Counted from the stretch's first letter, positions 1-10,801 are shown. The stretch: DNA of 64,000 nucleotides from Gemmatimonadota bacterium (GCA_016194585.1 JACQBG010000043.1:39259-103258); one strand, 5' to 3'. Numbers and translations are program-made. The notes: generated from the sequence alone by a model not told the origin.

Positions 1-835
1 CGAGCGCGGCGGCGAGCTCGGCGGCGCTCTGCGGACGCGCCTCCGGCGCCTTGGCGAGGCAGTGCATCACGAGCGACGCGAGTGGCGCGGGCACGTCCGG
101 GCGGTGGCGGTCGATCGCTTCGGGCCGCTTGGTGAGCTGCGCTGCCATCACCGCCTGTGGCGACGCGCCCGTGAAGGGCGCGACGCCGGTGAGCAGCTCG
201 TACGCGAGGAGCCCGACCGCGTACAGGTCGACGCGATGATCCGCGGCCGGGTCGCCGGCGAGCTGCTCCGGCGCCATGTATGCCGGCGTGCCGATCGCCA
301 TGCCGCTCGCCGTCGCGCCGACCGCCGGCAGCGACGCCGAGATGGCCTTCGCGACGCCGAAGTCGGTGACGACGGCGTGTGCGCCGCTGCGCAGCACGTT
401 GCCCGGCTTTATGTCGCGGTGGATCACGCCGCGCGCGTGGGCGTACGCGAGCGCGTCGACGACGTCGTGGAGGATGCGGATGACGTCGCGAGGCGAGAAT
501 CGGGTGCCCGCCTGCACGGCGTGCTTGAGCGACTCGCCTTCGATGAACGGCATCGTGTAGTACAGCAGGTCGCCCTGCTCGCCGGCGGTGTACAGCGGCA
601 CGATGTGCGGGTGCTGGAGCTGAGCCGCGAGCTGGATCTCGCGCCGGAACCGCTCGCGGTTCACGCCCGCGGCGAGCTCCGGGGGGAGCACCTTGATGAC
701 CACCTTCCGGTTGAGTGACCGCTCCGTCGCGAGGAACACGCGGCTCATCCCTCCGCCGGCGAGCTCGCGCTCGACGTCGTACGACGCCGCGAGGGCCGTG
801 CGCAGGGATCGGTCGAACTCGGAGTGGTCAGCCAT
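1..835 (-). CDS. Serine/threonine protein kinase, N-terminal kinase domain (C-terminus cut by window edge)
   Basis: Reading the complement from an ATG at 835 gives an open frame to the window edge with a full Hanks-type kinase core. Visible are the Gly-rich loop (ELAGGGMSRVF, about residues 24-34), the ATP lysine in VVIKVL (K48), the catalytic HRDIKPGN (H139-D141), DFG (158-160) and APE (188-190). It should phosphorylate Ser/Thr on cytoplasmic proteins. The family usually continues into a transmembrane segment and a variable sensor part, which would lie outside the window. The gene follows the chemotaxis transducer on the same strand after about 126 bases, so co-transcription is possible but not shown. 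All catalytic motifs are intact, so an active kinase is expected; the input signal is unknown. Confidence 0.93.
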   Translation of the reverse strand, partial: MADHSEFDRSLRTALAASYDVERELAGGGMSRVFLATERSLNRKVVIKVLPPELAAGVNRERFRREIQLAAQLQHPHIVPLYTAGEQGDLLYYTMPFIEGESLKHAVQAGTRFSPRDVIRILHDVVDALAYAHARGVIHRDIKPGNVLRSGAHAVVTDFGVAKAISASLPAVGATASGMAIGTPAYMAPEQLAGDPAADHRVDLYAVGLLAYELLTGVAPFTGASPQAVMAAQLTKRPEAIDRHRPDVPAPLASLVMHCLAKAPEARPQSAAELAAAL

Positions 836-961
836 CAGCGGCGGAAGGGTCGGGGTCGGTCGTCACGCGTCGCACGGCACCGCCCACGGGCGCACGCGCT
901 CACTCGATCGGTCACCCTTAAGACTCCCCGGGATGCCCTGACGTTCCGCATTCGCCGTCAC

Positions 962-2323
962 TCAGCGCCGGAAGGCGCGGGCCGCCTTCGTAACCCGCTC
1001 GGCGGCCTGTGTGAGGTGGGTGGCGGCGGCGGCGATCTGCTCGGTGCTCGCGCTCTGCTCCTCGCTGGCGGCGGCGACGTCGGCCATCGCGCCGGCGAAC
1101 GCCTGCGTCCCCGCGGCGAGCGCATCGAGGCGCCCGGTGATCTCCTGGGCGAGCGCGCTCCCGGCGCTCGCCGTGTCGGCCATCGCCGTGGTCCACGCCT
1201 CGGTCTCGACGACAGCCGACTCGACCTGGGTGAACGAGGTGCGCCCGTGCTCGGTCGCGGACTGCACCGTGTCGACGGCGGCGAGCGTGCGGGCGGTGAT
1301 GGCGCGCGCGGCCTGCATGTGGCCGAGCACCTCCTTCACGAGCACGTCGGTCTGCGTCGCCGCGTCGGCCGTCGAGGCGGCGAGCCGCCGCACTTCGTTG
1401 GCGACGACGGCGAATCCCTCGCCATGCTCGCCGGCCCGGGCGGCCTCCATCGCCGCGTTGAGCGCGAGCAGCTTCGACTGGCGGGCGATCTTCTGCACGA
1501 GCGTCACGAACGCGCGGATCTGCTCGGTGGCCCGCGCGAGCTGCTCCGTCGCCTGCGCGCTCTCGCGGACGTCGAGCGCGAGTTCGGCCAGCGACCGCGT
1601 GCTCTCCTCGAGGCGGTCGTGGTTCTCGCTCGCGAGGGCGCGCAACTGCTGGTTGCGCGCGATGCCTCCCTGCGCGCCCTCGGTCACCGATCCGGCGAGG
1701 GTGGTGAGCCGGTTGGCGTCGGTCGTGAGCTGCTGGATGGTCGTCGCCATCGAGTCGGCCTGTTCGCTGAGCGTGCTCGCCGTTCCCGCGATCCCGGAGG
1801 CCGCTTGCGCCATGTGCTCGGTGCCGCTGGTGATCTCCTCGGCGAGGCGGTTCGACTCGTCGGCCGATTCCGAGAGCAGCGCCGAGAGCTCGCGCAGTTC
1901 GCGCGTCATCTCGGTCATGGCGCGGGCGAGGCGTCCCATCTGTCCGCCTTCGTTCACCGCGGCGGACGCCTTGGTCAGGTCCCCGGCGGCGACCGCCTCG
2001 GCGACGGTGGCGAGGTCGGCGATCTGCGCGCCGACCAGCGGGGAGATGACGAACCGGAACACGAGGGCGCCGGACTGCACGACGAGCGCGACGGCGAGGC
2101 CGCCCCAGAGCCACATCTCGCTGCCGTGCAGGTGCTCGGCCAGGATGCCCCGGCCGAGGTAGAGGAGCACGACGAAGGCCAGCGCCGAGAGCGCCCCGCT
2201 CCACACGGCGAGCCGGTCGATGATGTGGGTGCGTCGCGGCGGGCCGCCCCCCGGGGCGCCAGGCGCGCGCGAGTTTGTCCCGGCGAACGGCACCGCTAGA
2301 TTTCGTTCTCTCGTATCGCTCAT
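962..2323 (-). CDS. Methyl-accepting chemotaxis protein without a sizeable periplasmic sensor domain
   Basis: A 453-residue protein. Two hydrophobic segments (about 38-57 and 71-93) are separated by only about 13 residues, so there is no room for a periplasmic ligand domain. A HAMP-like region and a long Ala/Glu/Thr/Ser-rich coiled coil follow. The signalling hairpin (about 279-315) is the classic MCP tip, with [20 protein letters not shown] and then [10 protein letters not shown]. It should control CheA/CheW from the membrane or sense from the membrane or cytoplasm. I chose the ATG at 2323 (MSDTRER); two earlier in-frame ATGs at 2341 and 2356 lie in or beyond the start of divergent leuS (2337) and are less likely. 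No che genes are present in the window. Confidence 0.9.
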   Translation of the reverse strand: MSDTRERNLAVPFAGTNSRAPGAPGGGPPRRTHIIDRLAVWSGALSALAFVVLLYLGRGILAEHLHGSEMWLWGGLAVALVVQSGALVFRFVISPLVGAQIADLATVAEAVAAGDLTKASAAVNEGGQMGRLARAMTEMTRELRELSALLSESADESNRLAEEITSGTEHMAQAASGIAGTASTLSEQADSMATTIQQLTTDANRLTTLAGSVTEGAQGGIARNQQLRALASENHDRLEESTRSLAELALDVRESAQATEQLARATEQIRAFVTLVQKIARQSKLLALNAAMEAARAGEHGEGFAVVANEVRRLAASTADAATQTDVLVKEVLGHMQAARAITARTLAAVDTVQSATEHGRTSFTQVESAVVETEAWTTAMADTASAGSALAQEITGRLDALAAGTQAFAGAMADVAAASEEQSASTEQIAAAATHLTQAAERVTKAARAFRR

Positions 2324-2336
2324 CCCGGCACCCGAC

Positions 2337-4844
2337 ATGACCGACTCCGTTCCCACCCCGGCCGGCGTTCCCGGCGAACCGGCGGGCTATCTGCCCGCGG
2401 CCGTCGAAGCGAAATGGCGCGCGCGCTGGGCCGACCGCCGTGACAACGTCACGGACATCGCCGGCGCCAAGCGCCCCTTCTACGCGCTGATGATGTTCCC
2501 GTATCCGTCCGCGGAGGGGCTGCACGTCGGGAACCTGTTCGCCTTCACCGGGAATGATATCTTCGCGCGCTTCCAGCGGCTACAAGGCTACGACGTGTTC
2601 GAGCCGATCGGCTTCGACGCGTTCGGCATCCACTCCGAGAACTTCGCGCTGAAGATCGGCACCCATCCGATGGAGCTGATCCCGAGCAACGTCGCCAACT
2701 TCACGCGGCAGCTCGAGCGGGCCGGGCTGATGGTCGACTGGACGCGCACCGTCGACACGACGCAGCCGGACTACTACAAGTGGACCCAGTGGGTCTTCCT
2801 GCAGCTGCACCAGCGCGGCCTGGCGTACAAGCGCAAGGCGGCCGTGAACTGGTGCCCGAGCTGCAAGACGGTGCTCGCGAACGAGCAGGTCGAAGGCGGC
2901 ACCTGCGAGCGGTGCGGCACGGTGGTCGAGCAGCGCTTCCTCGAGCAGTGGTTCTTCCGCATCACGGACTACGCCGAGCGGCTGCTCGGGAACCTCGACA
3001 CGCTCGATTGGTCGAACACCACCAAGACGGCGCAGCGCGGCTGGATCGGGCGCTCCGAAGGCGCCGAGATCCGCTTCCGCGTGCTCAACGCCATGGAGGA
3101 CGCGGGGTCGGCCGCCGTGCACGTCACGGCCGAGATCTCCAGCGGCATCCACGAGATCGCGGTCTTCACGACGCGCCCGGACACGATCTTCGGAGCGACC
3201 TATCTCGTCCTCTCGCCGGAGCATCCGCTCCTCGACGATGTCACGACGGCGGACCAGCAGGACGCCGTCGCCGCCTACCGCGAGCAGGCGGGGCGCCAGG
3301 ACATCATCTCGCGCAAGACGAACAAGGAGAAGACCGGCGTCTTCACCGGCGCGTACGCGCGCAATCCCGCCACGGGCGAGCTGATCCCGGTCTGGTGCGC
3401 GGACTACGTCCTCATGGAGTACGGCACGGGCGCGATCATGGCCGTGCCCGGGCACGATGAGCGCGACTTCGAATTCGCGACGAAATTCGCGCTCCCGATC
3501 GTCCGCGTCGTGGCCGGCCCCGGCCAGGACGCGCACACGCCGCTCCACGAAGCGTACACCGACGACGCCGACGCGCGTCTCTGCAACAGCGAGCACTTCG
3601 ACGGCTATCCGGTCGACGAGGGGAAGCGGCAGCTCACGGCGTGGCTCGAGTCGAAGGGGCACGCGAAGGCCGTCGTGAACTTCCGGCTTCACGATTGGTG
3701 CATCTCGCGCCAGCGCTATTGGGGACCGCCGATCCCCATCATCTACTGCGACGCCTGCGGCACGGTGCCGGTGCCGGAGAAGGACCTGCCGGTCATCCTG
3801 CCGAACATCGCCGACTACCGGCCCGACGACTCGGGCGTGTCGCCGCTCGCCCGCCACGAGGAGTGGTACCGCGTGGCGTGCCCGCAGTGCGGCGCGAAGG
3901 CCCGCCGCGAGACCGACGTGAGCGACACCTTCCTCGACAGCGGCTGGTACTTCCTCCGCTACCCGAGCGTCGGCGACGATTCCGTGCCGTTCGACCGCGA
4001 GATCACGCGGCGGTGGCTCCCCGTCGACTCGTACATCGGCGGCAACGAGCACGCGGTGCTGCACCTGCTCTACGCCCGGTTCCTCACGATGGTGCTGAAG
4101 GACGCGGGGCACGTCGACTTCGACGAGCCGTTCACGAAGTTCCGCGCCCACGGCCTGATCATCCGCGACGGCGCGAAGATGTCGAAGTCGAGGGGGAACG
4201 TCGTGAACCCCGACGAGTACATCGACAAGTGGGGCGCCGACACCTTCCGCACGTACCTGATGTTCCTCGGCCCCTTCGAGGAGGGCGGCGACTTCCGCGA
4301 CGCGGGGATCAGCGGCGTGAAGCGCTTCCTTGACCGCCTCTGGGCGTCGGTGCACGCGGCGCGCGCCGAGGGCGAGCCCGACCGCGAGGTGATGCAGAAG
4401 CTCCACCAGACCATCAAGAAGGTCGGCGAGGACGTGCCGCGCCTGTCGTACAACACGGCCATCGCGGCGATGATGGAGTACATGAACGTGCTGCGTCGCG
4501 GCGAACGCGCGCCGCACCGCGCGGAAGTCGAGCCGCTCGTGTCGCTCGTCTCGCCGTTCGCGCCGCACGTCGCCGAGGAGCTCTGGGAGGCCCTCGGCCA
4601 CACGCGGAGCGTGTTCGACTCCGGATGGCCGTCGTTCGACGCCGCGCTCGCCGGCGGCGAGACGATGACCATCGCCGTGCAGATCGGCGGCAAGACTCGC
4701 GGCAGCGTCGTCGTGGCGAAGGAGGCCACGCAGGAGGCGGTGCTCGCGGCGGCCATGGCCGACCCGTCGGTCGCGAAGTTCGTGACCGGCACGCCGAAGA
4801 AGGTGATCTACGTGCCCGGGCGGCTCCTCAGCCTCGTGCTGTAG
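2337..4844 (+). CDS. leuS: Leucyl-tRNA synthetase
   Basis: An 835-residue class I aminoacyl-tRNA synthetase that charges tRNA-Leu. The HIGH-type motif appears as HVGN (63-66) after PYPSAEGL. The zinc-type cysteines (CPSC and CERCG) and the CP1 editing domain with [12 protein letters not shown] are present. KMSKS is at 614-618, and a C-terminal anticodon-binding region follows. Length is normal for bacterial LeuRS (about 800-880). The start at 2337 (MTDSVPT) lies 14 bases from the divergent chemotaxis transducer start; longer in-frame starts would run into that gene. The 3' end overlaps the convergent cysteine-synthase-like gene by 17 bases. This is a housekeeping gene with no visible defect. 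Confidence 0.97.
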   Translation: MTDSVPTPAGVPGEPAGYLPAAVEAKWRARWADRRDNVTDIAGAKRPFYALMMFPYPSAEGLHVGNLFAFTGNDIFARFQRLQGYDVFEPIGFDAFGIHSENFALKIGTHPMELIPSNVANFTRQLERAGLMVDWTRTVDTTQPDYYKWTQWVFLQLHQRGLAYKRKAAVNWCPSCKTVLANEQVEGGTCERCGTVVEQRFLEQWFFRITDYAERLLGNLDTLDWSNTTKTAQRGWIGRSEGAEIRFRVLNAMEDAGSAAVHVTAEISSGIHEIAVFTTRPDTIFGATYLVLSPEHPLLDDVTTADQQDAVAAYREQAGRQDIISRKTNKEKTGVFTGAYARNPATGELIPVWCADYVLMEYGTGAIMAVPGHDERDFEFATKFALPIVRVVAGPGQDAHTPLHEAYTDDADARLCNSEHFDGYPVDEGKRQLTAWLESKGHAKAVVNFRLHDWCISRQRYWGPPIPIIYCDACGTVPVPEKDLPVILPNIADYRPDDSGVSPLARHEEWYRVACPQCGAKARRETDVSDTFLDSGWYFLRYPSVGDDSVPFDREITRRWLPVDSYIGGNEHAVLHLLYARFLTMVLKDAGHVDFDEPFTKFRAHGLIIRDGAKMSKSRGNVVNPDEYIDKWGADTFRTYLMFLGPFEEGGDFRDAGISGVKRFLDRLWASVHAARAEGEPDREVMQKLHQTIKKVGEDVPRLSYNTAIAAMMEYMNVLRRGERAPHRAEVEPLVSLVSPFAPHVAEELWEALGHTRSVFDSGWPSFDAALAGGETMTIAVQIGGKTRGSVVVAKEATQEAVLAAAMADPSVAKFVTGTPKKVIYVPGRLLSLVL

Positions 4845-5937
4845 CGCCCACGCCATGGCGCGTGGCGGTGAAGAGCCCCGCCGGCGCCGACGTGGGGTCG
4901 TTGGGATCGACGCAGATCTCGCACACCCGGTTGAACGCGCGCACGCCGGTCAGCGTCACGTGCGGGGCGCGGTGCCCGGGCTTCACCGGCTCCTCGTGCA
5001 TGAGGTCGGTGCTCAGGTACTTCTTGTTCGAGTCGGCGAACACCGTCGCGACCACGGCGCCGGCGCCGAGTTCGTCCTGTACGGCCATCGCCGCGAGGAA
5101 GTTCGCGCCGCTCGAGATCCCGACGCCGAGCCCGAGTTGCGCGGCGAGCCGCTGCGCCATCAGGATCGCGTCGCCGTCGTCGACCGCGACCACGCGGTCG
5201 AGCTCGTCGAGGTACACGATCGGCGGGATGAACTCGTCGCTGATCCCCTGGATGCGATGCTTGCCCACCTTGTGCCCGGTGCTGAGCGTCGGTGAGTTCG
5301 CCGGCTCCACGGCGTGCAGCCGTACGCCGGGATGCGCGTGCCGGAGCGCGCGCCCCACGCCCATGATCGTCCCTCCCGTGCCGACGCCGGCGACGAACGC
5401 CCCCGGCACCAACCCCATCGCACGCAATTGCGCGAGGAGCTCCGGCCCCGTCGTGAGCACGTGCGCCTCGGTGTTCAGTTCATTCGCGAACTGGCGCGGC
5501 AGGAACGCGCCGGGCGTGCGCGCGGCGAGCTCCTCGGCGAGCCGGATCGAGCCGAGGAAGCCACCTTCCTCCTTGGAGACGAGGCGGATCTCCGCGCCGA
5601 ACGAGCGGATGAGCGCCTTCCGCTCCGCGCTCATCCAGTCGGGCATGTAGATCACCACCGGATGGCCCAGCGCGCGCCCGACGGCGGCGAACGAGATCCC
5701 GGTGTTCCCGCTCGTCGCCTCGATGATCACGGCACCGGGGATCAGCGCACCGGATTCATACCCTCGCCGCAGCACGTGCAGCGCCATCCGGTCCTTGATG
5801 CTGCCGGTGAGATTGAGGTGCTCGGCCTTCGCGAACAGGCGGCGCGTCGGGCCGTCGTCGACCTGGAAGTCGATGGCCAGCAGCGGCGTGTTGCCGACGA
5901 GCACGCGCAGGCCGCGCACACGCTCGGCCTGCGTCAT
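4828..5937 (-). CDS. PLP-dependent cysteine synthase / cystathionine beta-synthase family protein
   Basis: A 369-residue fold-type II PLP enzyme. The lysine that binds PLP is K48 in LTGSIKDR. The substrate loop SGNTG is at 76-80 and the phosphate-binding GTGGT at 186-190. Family members make cysteine from O-acetyl- or O-phosphoserine, or cystathionine from serine and homocysteine; the exact acceptor cannot be told from sequence alone. An extra C-terminal tail (about the last 50 residues, with CEIC) follows the usual fold. I prefer the ATG at 5937 (MTQAERV), which begins just before the conserved LVGNTPLL; an in-frame ATG at 5994 would add 19 residues. The 3' end overlaps convergent leuS by 17 bases. 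Confidence 0.88.
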   Translation of the reverse strand: MTQAERVRGLRVLVGNTPLLAIDFQVDDGPTRRLFAKAEHLNLTGSIKDRMALHVLRRGYESGALIPGAVIIEATSGNTGISFAAVGRALGHPVVIYMPDWMSAERKALIRSFGAEIRLVSKEEGGFLGSIRLAEELAARTPGAFLPRQFANELNTEAHVLTTGPELLAQLRAMGLVPGAFVAGVGTGGTIMGVGRALRHAHPGVRLHAVEPANSPTLSTGHKVGKHRIQGISDEFIPPIVYLDELDRVVAVDDGDAILMAQRLAAQLGLGVGISSGANFLAAMAVQDELGAGAVVATVFADSNKKYLSTDLMHEEPVKPGHRAPHVTLTGVRAFNRVCEICVDPNDPTSAPAGLFTATRHGVGATARG

Positions 5938-6205
5938 GGGCGTCACGGGAATCTGCTTTAGCACACGTGCAGCATGGGCCGGCGCGACGGGCATCGCCAG
6001 CAGGAGGCACCCGACAGCCGTGTGAGGAAAATCCGCCGGCGCTGGCGTCCCGCGTCGGCGGCCCCCGTGGTCCAGGCCGGCGCATCGGCCGAGCGACGAC
6101 AGCGGTCGCGGTCCCACCGGAACCGCCGGCGGGAGTCGGTGGTCGGGGTCGCGTGCAGAACCGCGGAGCTCCTCGCCGTCGCTAACGGCCAGTCGGCGGT
6201 TGGAG

Positions 6206-6229
6206 TATACTCGTTGCCATCCAGAGGAG
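6206..6229 (+). promoter_or_regulatory. Likely -10 box and Shine-Dalgarno for the leader/hybrid kinase unit
   Basis: A TATACT hexamer at 6206-6211 resembles a sigma-70 -10 box; no convincing -35 is seen. A strong Shine-Dalgarno AGAGGAG at 6223-6229 sits 6 bases before a GTG at 6236. This places translation initiation upstream of the hybrid kinase GTG, in a different frame. Confidence 0.45.
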
Positions 6230-6235
6230 TCCAAG

Positions 6236-6358
6236 GTGTTCGTTCAGGGCACGACCATGCGGGCGGTCGACGATTCTCAGTTGACGAGGGCCGGCGAGCC
6301 GATGCAGACGCGACTGGAGAACCTCGGCGAAGTGTCGCGCGTCGAAGTGGCGTCGTGA
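6236..6358 (+). CDS. Putative 40-residue leader peptide overlapping the hybrid kinase start
   Basis: A 40-codon frame runs from GTG 6236 to TGA 6356-6358. It is preceded by a good Shine-Dalgarno (AGAGGAG, spacing 6) and a -10-like TATACT. Its stop overlaps the presumed GTG start of the histidine kinase (6355) in a GTGA junction, the arrangement typical of translational coupling. The peptide is hydrophilic (begins [11 protein letters not shown], ends EVSRVEVAS) with no signal peptide, and I recognise no family. It may be a leader that couples translation, or the displaced N-terminus of the kinase after a frameshift. The second reading would need one indel. Confidence 0.45.
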   Translation: MFVQGTTMRAVDDSQLTRAGEPMQTRLENLGEVSRVEVAS

Positions 6359-9300
6359 CCCGGACCGAGTCCGATCCCGGGCAACCGGCCGACACTTCCG
6401 GCCCCGAAGCGCCTCGTCCCCCTGCGCTGTCGGCGCTCATCGGCGGCGCGGCGCTCGCGTGCATAGCCCTTGGTGCGCTCGTGCTCGCCGGATGGACGCT
6501 GAACATCTCGGCGCTGAAGAGCGTCTGGCCGGGGTTCGCCTCTGTAAAGGCCAATACCGCGTTGACGTTCGTCCTCTGCGGAGCCGCGCTCCGGGTGCTC
6601 CGGCTCCCTTCGTCCGATGTGCGCCGCGCTGCGCGCGTCGCCGGGCAAATCTGTGCCGCCGCCGCGGTCGTGATCGCGGCGCTGACCCTGGGTGAACACT
6701 TCTTCTCGTGGAACGCGGGCATCGACCAACTGCTGTTTCATGAGAGCCCGGCCGGCAACGGCACACTCGTGCCCGGACGGATGGCGCCGCTCACGGCGCT
6801 TGCATTCGCTGCCGTCGGCGCGGCGCTCTACCTCCTGCTGCGCAACTCGCCCCGTGGTCAATCCACCGCCGTTCGACCATTCGCCGAGGGAACCGCCGGA
6901 ATTGTCACCTTCCTCGGCCTCACCGCACTCGGCGGGCACGCCGCCAACGCGCACATGTTGTTCGGATGGGGGCGCTTCACGGAAGGCTCCATCCTTGCGT
7001 CGGCGGGGTTCGTGGTGCTGGGCACGGGACTGTTCGCCGTCGCCTGGAGGGAACGGCGACTGCGCTGGGCCATCGGCACGTGGCCGACGGCGGGCTTCCT
7101 GAGCGGCCTGGTTGCACTCGTCGTCCTCATCGGGGCCGCGCAGCTCTCCATCGAGCACATGCGGCAAGGCACTCAGCTCGTCGCCCAGTCGACGGGCGTG
7201 CGATTCCGAATCGCCATGCTGCTGGACGCCGTCGGGGACCTGGAGACCGCAGCCCTGGGCGATGCCGCCTCGGCGGACGAATCCGGTGTGGCGATGCGAC
7301 GAGCCCAACTCCAGGATATCGCTGGCGAGATGGACTCGCTGCGCCGAGTAGCGGCGGGCGATCCCGAGCAACGGCAACTCCTGTCGGCAGTCGAGCCGAT
7401 CATTGTCGCACGAGTGGACGATGTACGCGAGATCGTGGAGCGCCGGCGTGCCCAACGGGAAGCGTCGGTTGCGGCCGCGGCTCGTTCCCGCCGTGTAAGA
7501 GCGGACATGGACAGCATTCATCGCGCGATCGAGCGCCTTGAGCGTCAAACCGCACGGCTCGCCCAGGCACGTCAGGACGCGTCCGATGTGACCACGCGCG
7601 GCATGTTCCTCACCGTCCAACTGGGTGGCGTCGTCAGCCTCCTGCTGCTCGCGGTAGTGATGCTGCGAACGAACAGCGAGATCGTCGCTGGCGAGCGCGC
7701 CGCCGCGGTCATCCGGGAGAGCGAGGAGAGGTTCCGCAGCGTGTTCGAGCAGAACGCCGTCGGCCTCGCCCTCGTCACGCCCGACCGCCGCTACCTGCGC
7801 GTCAACGAGAGGTTCTGCGAGATCACCGGTTATCGACGCGACGAATTGGAGGGCAATTCGTTCTCCTCGTTCACCCATCCCGACGACCGCGCCGGCGACG
7901 TGCAGCTCACCGAGGAGTTGCGTGCGGGCGAGCGCCACAGGTACGCCCGCGAAAAGCGCTACGTTCGCAAGGATGGATCCATCGCCTGGGTGACGGCGAG
8001 CGCCGCCTTCGTTCAGCCCACGGCGACGGAGCCGGGCTACTTCATCGGAGCCATCAACGACATCACCGAGCGCATCGAAGCCGAACGTTCACGGCGTCAG
8101 AGCGAGGAGCGCCTGCGGCTGGTGACAGGGGAGGGAGGGGTCGCCGTCTGGGAGTACGATTTCGCCACCGATATCATGGAGCGTTCGGGCAACCACGACG
8201 CACTGTATGGGCTCGAGCGACAGGACACGTGGCACCTCGCCACGTTCCTGAACGCCACGCATCCGGACGACCGCGAGCTGTCGAACCGCGCCATTCAATC
8301 ATCCGTGGCTCCCGGTGGGAGCGACGACTACGAATTCGACTTCCGGGTCGTGCATCCCGACGGATCCGTGCGTTGGCTGTCGGTCGTTGGCCACGTCGCC
8401 GTGCGGAACGCGCAAGGGCAGGGAACCGTCGCGCGCGGGATCCTCATCGACATCACCGACCGCAAGCTGGCCGAGGAGCAACTCCGCCGAACGGCAGCCG
8501 ACCTGCGCCTGCAAGGAGCGGCCCTGAATGCCGCCGCCAACGCCATCATGGTCACCGACCGCGGCGGAACGATCCAGTGGGTGAATCCCGCCTTCACCGA
8601 CATGACGGGCTACGGCGCGGACGAGGCCATCGGCAGGAACCCGCGTGACATCGTCAAGTCCGGCCGGCACGAGCGCCCGTTCTACGAGGCCATGTGGCGC
8701 GTCCTGCTGACCGAGGGGGTGTGGCGCGGCGAGATCACGAACCGGCGCAAAGACGGCACGCAGTATCCCGAGTTCATGACGATGACGACGGTGCGGGACG
8801 CCAGCGGCGACATCACGAACTTCATCGCGATCAAGGAGGACCTGACCGAACGGCGCCGGTTGGAGGCCACCCTCGCGCAATCCCAGCGGCTGGAGACCGT
8901 CGGAAGCCTCGCGGGGGGCATCGCCCACGATTTCAACAACCTGCTCACCGTCATCAATGGCGCCTCCGAACTCGCCCAGCACGACCTGTCCAAAACAAGC
9001 CCTCTGTACGAGGCCACCACGACCATCCGTTCCGCGGCCGACCGTGCCGCCGCGCTCACCCGGCAGCTGCTTGCGTTCAGCCGCAAGCAGTTCCTGCAGC
9101 CGGCGGTCGCGGAGCTCAATACCCTCGTGAAGAACGTCCAGCCGATGGTGCGGCGCCTGATTCGCGAGGACATCGAGATCCACGTCGAACTTTCCCGGGA
9201 TGCCGGCAACGTGCGTGTCGACGTCGCCCAGTTCGATCAGGTGCTGCTGAACCTCGTCGTCAACAGTCGCGATGCCATGCCGAATGGTGGCACGTTGACG

Positions 9301-10017
9301 ATCGAGACCGGCCTGGTCGTGCTCGATCCGTCCGACGCGCGGATCCACCCCGGCATGACTCCGGGGCCGCACGCGATGCTGGCCGTCACCGACACGGGCA
9401 CCGGCATGGACGAGGCCACCCAGCGACGCATGTTCGATCCCTTTTTCACAACCAAGGAGCCCGGCAAGGGCACGGGACTCGGCATGGCGACCGTTTATGG
9501 TATCGTCAAGCAGAGCGGCGGCGGCATCTGGGCCTACAGTGAAGTGGGTCGGGGCACGACGATCAAGGTCTATCTGCCCCAGGTTGCGGAAGAAGCCGCG
9601 GCCGCGACGGTGGGCGAAGTCGCCGGACGCGCTCGAGGGGCAGAGACGATCCTCGTCGTCGATGACGATGTGGCGGTACGCAACATGGCGGCACGTTTCC
9701 TCGAGACGAGCGGCTATCGGGTACGACTCGCTTCCGACGCCGCCGTCGCCGTGCAGCTTCTGGAGGCCGAGGGCGAAGTGGTCCACTTGCTGATGACGGA
9801 TCTCGTGATGCCCGGCATGAACGGGTTGGAGTTGGCCAAACGGGCGGTCAGCCTGCGACCCGAGCTGAAGATCCTCGTCACATCGGGATACCTGCCGGAC
9901 GGCGCCGAGCTCCGCGACGCCATCGCGGCTGGAGCGCACTTCATCTCCAAGCCCTATTCGCTGTCTGAGCTGACCAACAAAGTGAGAGAGGTGATCGATG
10001 CGCCGCCGACCCGTTGA
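6355..10017 (+). CDS. Hybrid sensor histidine kinase: membrane sensor, CHASE3-like, three PAS, HisKA, HATPase, REC
   Basis: A 1220-residue inner-membrane kinase. The N-terminal part (about 24-255) has several hydrophobic segments. A mostly helical, probably extracytoplasmic CHASE3-like stretch (about 262-415) and a further membrane segment (about 416-436) follow. Three PAS domains lie at about 455-575, 582-700 and 715-835. The phospho-acceptor is H858 in AGGIAHDFNNLL. The ATPase has the N box NSRDAMP, DTGTGM and GTGLGM. A C-terminal receiver domain carries D1149 in MTDLVMPGMNG. All catalytic residues are present. GTG 6355 overlaps the stop of a 40-codon frame; in-frame upstream sequence is open but lacks a ribosome site. 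No DNA-binding partner lies next to it, so its output is unknown. Confidence 0.9.
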   Translation: MTRTESDPGQPADTSGPEAPRPPALSALIGGAALACIALGALVLAGWTLNISALKSVWPGFASVKANTALTFVLCGAALRVLRLPSSDVRRAARVAGQICAAAAVVIAALTLGEHFFSWNAGIDQLLFHESPAGNGTLVPGRMAPLTALAFAAVGAALYLLLRNSPRGQSTAVRPFAEGTAGIVTFLGLTALGGHAANAHMLFGWGRFTEGSILASAGFVVLGTGLFAVAWRERRLRWAIGTWPTAGFLSGLVALVVLIGAAQLSIEHMRQGTQLVAQSTGVRFRIAMLLDAVGDLETAALGDAASADESGVAMRRAQLQDIAGEMDSLRRVAAGDPEQRQLLSAVEPIIVARVDDVREIVERRRAQREASVAAAARSRRVRADMDSIHRAIERLERQTARLAQARQDASDVTTRGMFLTVQLGGVVSLLLLAVVMLRTNSEIVAGERAAAVIRESEERFRSVFEQNAVGLALVTPDRRYLRVNERFCEITGYRRDELEGNSFSSFTHPDDRAGDVQLTEELRAGERHRYAREKRYVRKDGSIAWVTASAAFVQPTATEPGYFIGAINDITERIEAERSRRQSEERLRLVTGEGGVAVWEYDFATDIMERSGNHDALYGLERQDTWHLATFLNATHPDDRELSNRAIQSSVAPGGSDDYEFDFRVVHPDGSVRWLSVVGHVAVRNAQGQGTVARGILIDITDRKLAEEQLRRTAADLRLQGAALNAAANAIMVTDRGGTIQWVNPAFTDMTGYGADEAIGRNPRDIVKSGRHERPFYEAMWRVLLTEGVWRGEITNRRKDGTQYPEFMTMTTVRDASGDITNFIAIKEDLTERRRLEATLAQSQRLETVGSLAGGIAHDFNNLLTVINGASELAQHDLSKTSPLYEATTTIRSAADRAAALTRQLLAFSRKQFLQPAVAELNTLVKNVQPMVRRLIREDIEIHVELSRDAGNVRVDVAQFDQVLLNLVVNSRDAMPNGGTLTIETGLVVLDPSDARIHPGMTPGPHAMLAVTDTGTGMDEATQRRMFDPFFTTKEPGKGTGLGMATVYGIVKQSGGGIWAYSEVGRGTTIKVYLPQVAEEAAAATVGEVAGRARGAETILVVDDDVAVRNMAARFLETSGYRVRLASDAAVAVQLLEAEGEVVHLLMTDLVMPGMNGLELAKRAVSLRPELKILVTSGYLPDGAELRDAIAAGAHFISKPYSLSELTNKVREVIDAPPTR

Positions 10018-10792
10018 TCGTGTGGAGGCAGGACGTTGCCGCGCCGCCCTCACCCTGGCGGTGCTTCTCGCGCTCCCGCTCGGCGCGCGAGCGCAGGGCG
10101 CGACCTGGCCCCAGCACTCGCGCGAGCGGCCGCTCCCCCGTGTCGTCGACCCGGGGCGCGGCGCCCTTCCCGTGCCCCCTCCCGCCGACGCGATCGTCCT
10201 GTTCGACGGGCACGACCTCGCGCACTGGGTGACCGACTCCGGTGCACCGGCCACGTGGCACCTCGTGCCGGGGCAGGCCATGGAGGTCGCGCCAGGCACC
10301 GGCGAGATCCGTTCGAAAGACACCTTCGGCGACGTGCAGTTGCACGTGGAATGGGCGTCGCCCAAGCCGGCGCGCGGCAAGGACCAGGATCGCGGCAACA
10401 GCGGCGTGTTCCTGATGGGGAAGTACGAGGTGCAGGTGCTCGATTCGTACGACAACGTCACGTACGCCGACGGCCAGGCCGGCGCGGTGTACGGGCAGTA
10501 TCCGCCGCTCGTGAACGTGAGCCGGCCGCCCGGCGAGTGGCAGAGCTACGACATCGTCTTCCACCGGCCGCACTTCGACGCGGCGGGGAAGGTCACCGCG
10601 CCGGGACGTTTCACCGTCTTCCACAACGGCGTGCTCGTGCAGGACGACGTCTCGCTCCTCGGTCCCACCTCGCACATGGTACGCGAGCCGTACACGGCGC
10701 ACGCCGACCGCTTGCCCATCGCCCTGCAGGACCACGGGCATCCCGTGCGCTACAGAAACATCTGGGCGCGCGACCTCGAGCCGAAGCGCTGA
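9998..10792 (+). CDS. Secreted DUF1080 (3-keto-disaccharide hydrolase-like) protein
   Basis: A 264-residue exported protein. The N-terminal basic stretch and hydrophobic core end at GARAQG (about residues 29-34), typical of a Sec signal peptide. The rest matches the DUF1080 jelly-roll fold: LFDGHDLAHW near the start, GEIRSKDTFGDVQLHVEW, GNSGVFLMGKYEVQVLDS and a closing YRNIWARDL. Members act on keto-sugars or bind glycans in the periplasm; the substrate is not known. ATG 9998 overlaps the kinase end by 20 bases; an in-frame GTG at 10022 would avoid the overlap and still leave a signal peptide. A strong hairpin follows the stop. Confidence 0.85.
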   Translation: MRRRPVDRVEAGRCRAALTLAVLLALPLGARAQGATWPQHSRERPLPRVVDPGRGALPVPPPADAIVLFDGHDLAHWVTDSGAPATWHLVPGQAMEVAPGTGEIRSKDTFGDVQLHVEWASPKPARGKDQDRGNSGVFLMGKYEVQVLDSYDNVTYADGQAGAVYGQYPPLVNVSRPPGEWQSYDIVFHRPHFDAAGKVTAPGRFTVFHNGVLVQDDVSLLGPTSHMVREPYTAHADRLPIALQDHGHPVRYRNIWARDLEPKR

Positions 10793-10801
10793 CTCGTCGA
10801 T

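Noticed and set aside
824..2299. Long plus-strand open frame opposite the chemotaxis transducer
   Set aside because: It is the complement of a clear MCP gene and its translation is Arg/Gly-rich without any domain, a usual effect of 70% GC DNA.
6277..7938. 553-residue minus-strand frame opposite the hybrid kinase
   Set aside because: It is antisense to the kinase sensor region, has no recognisable domain and no ribosome site.
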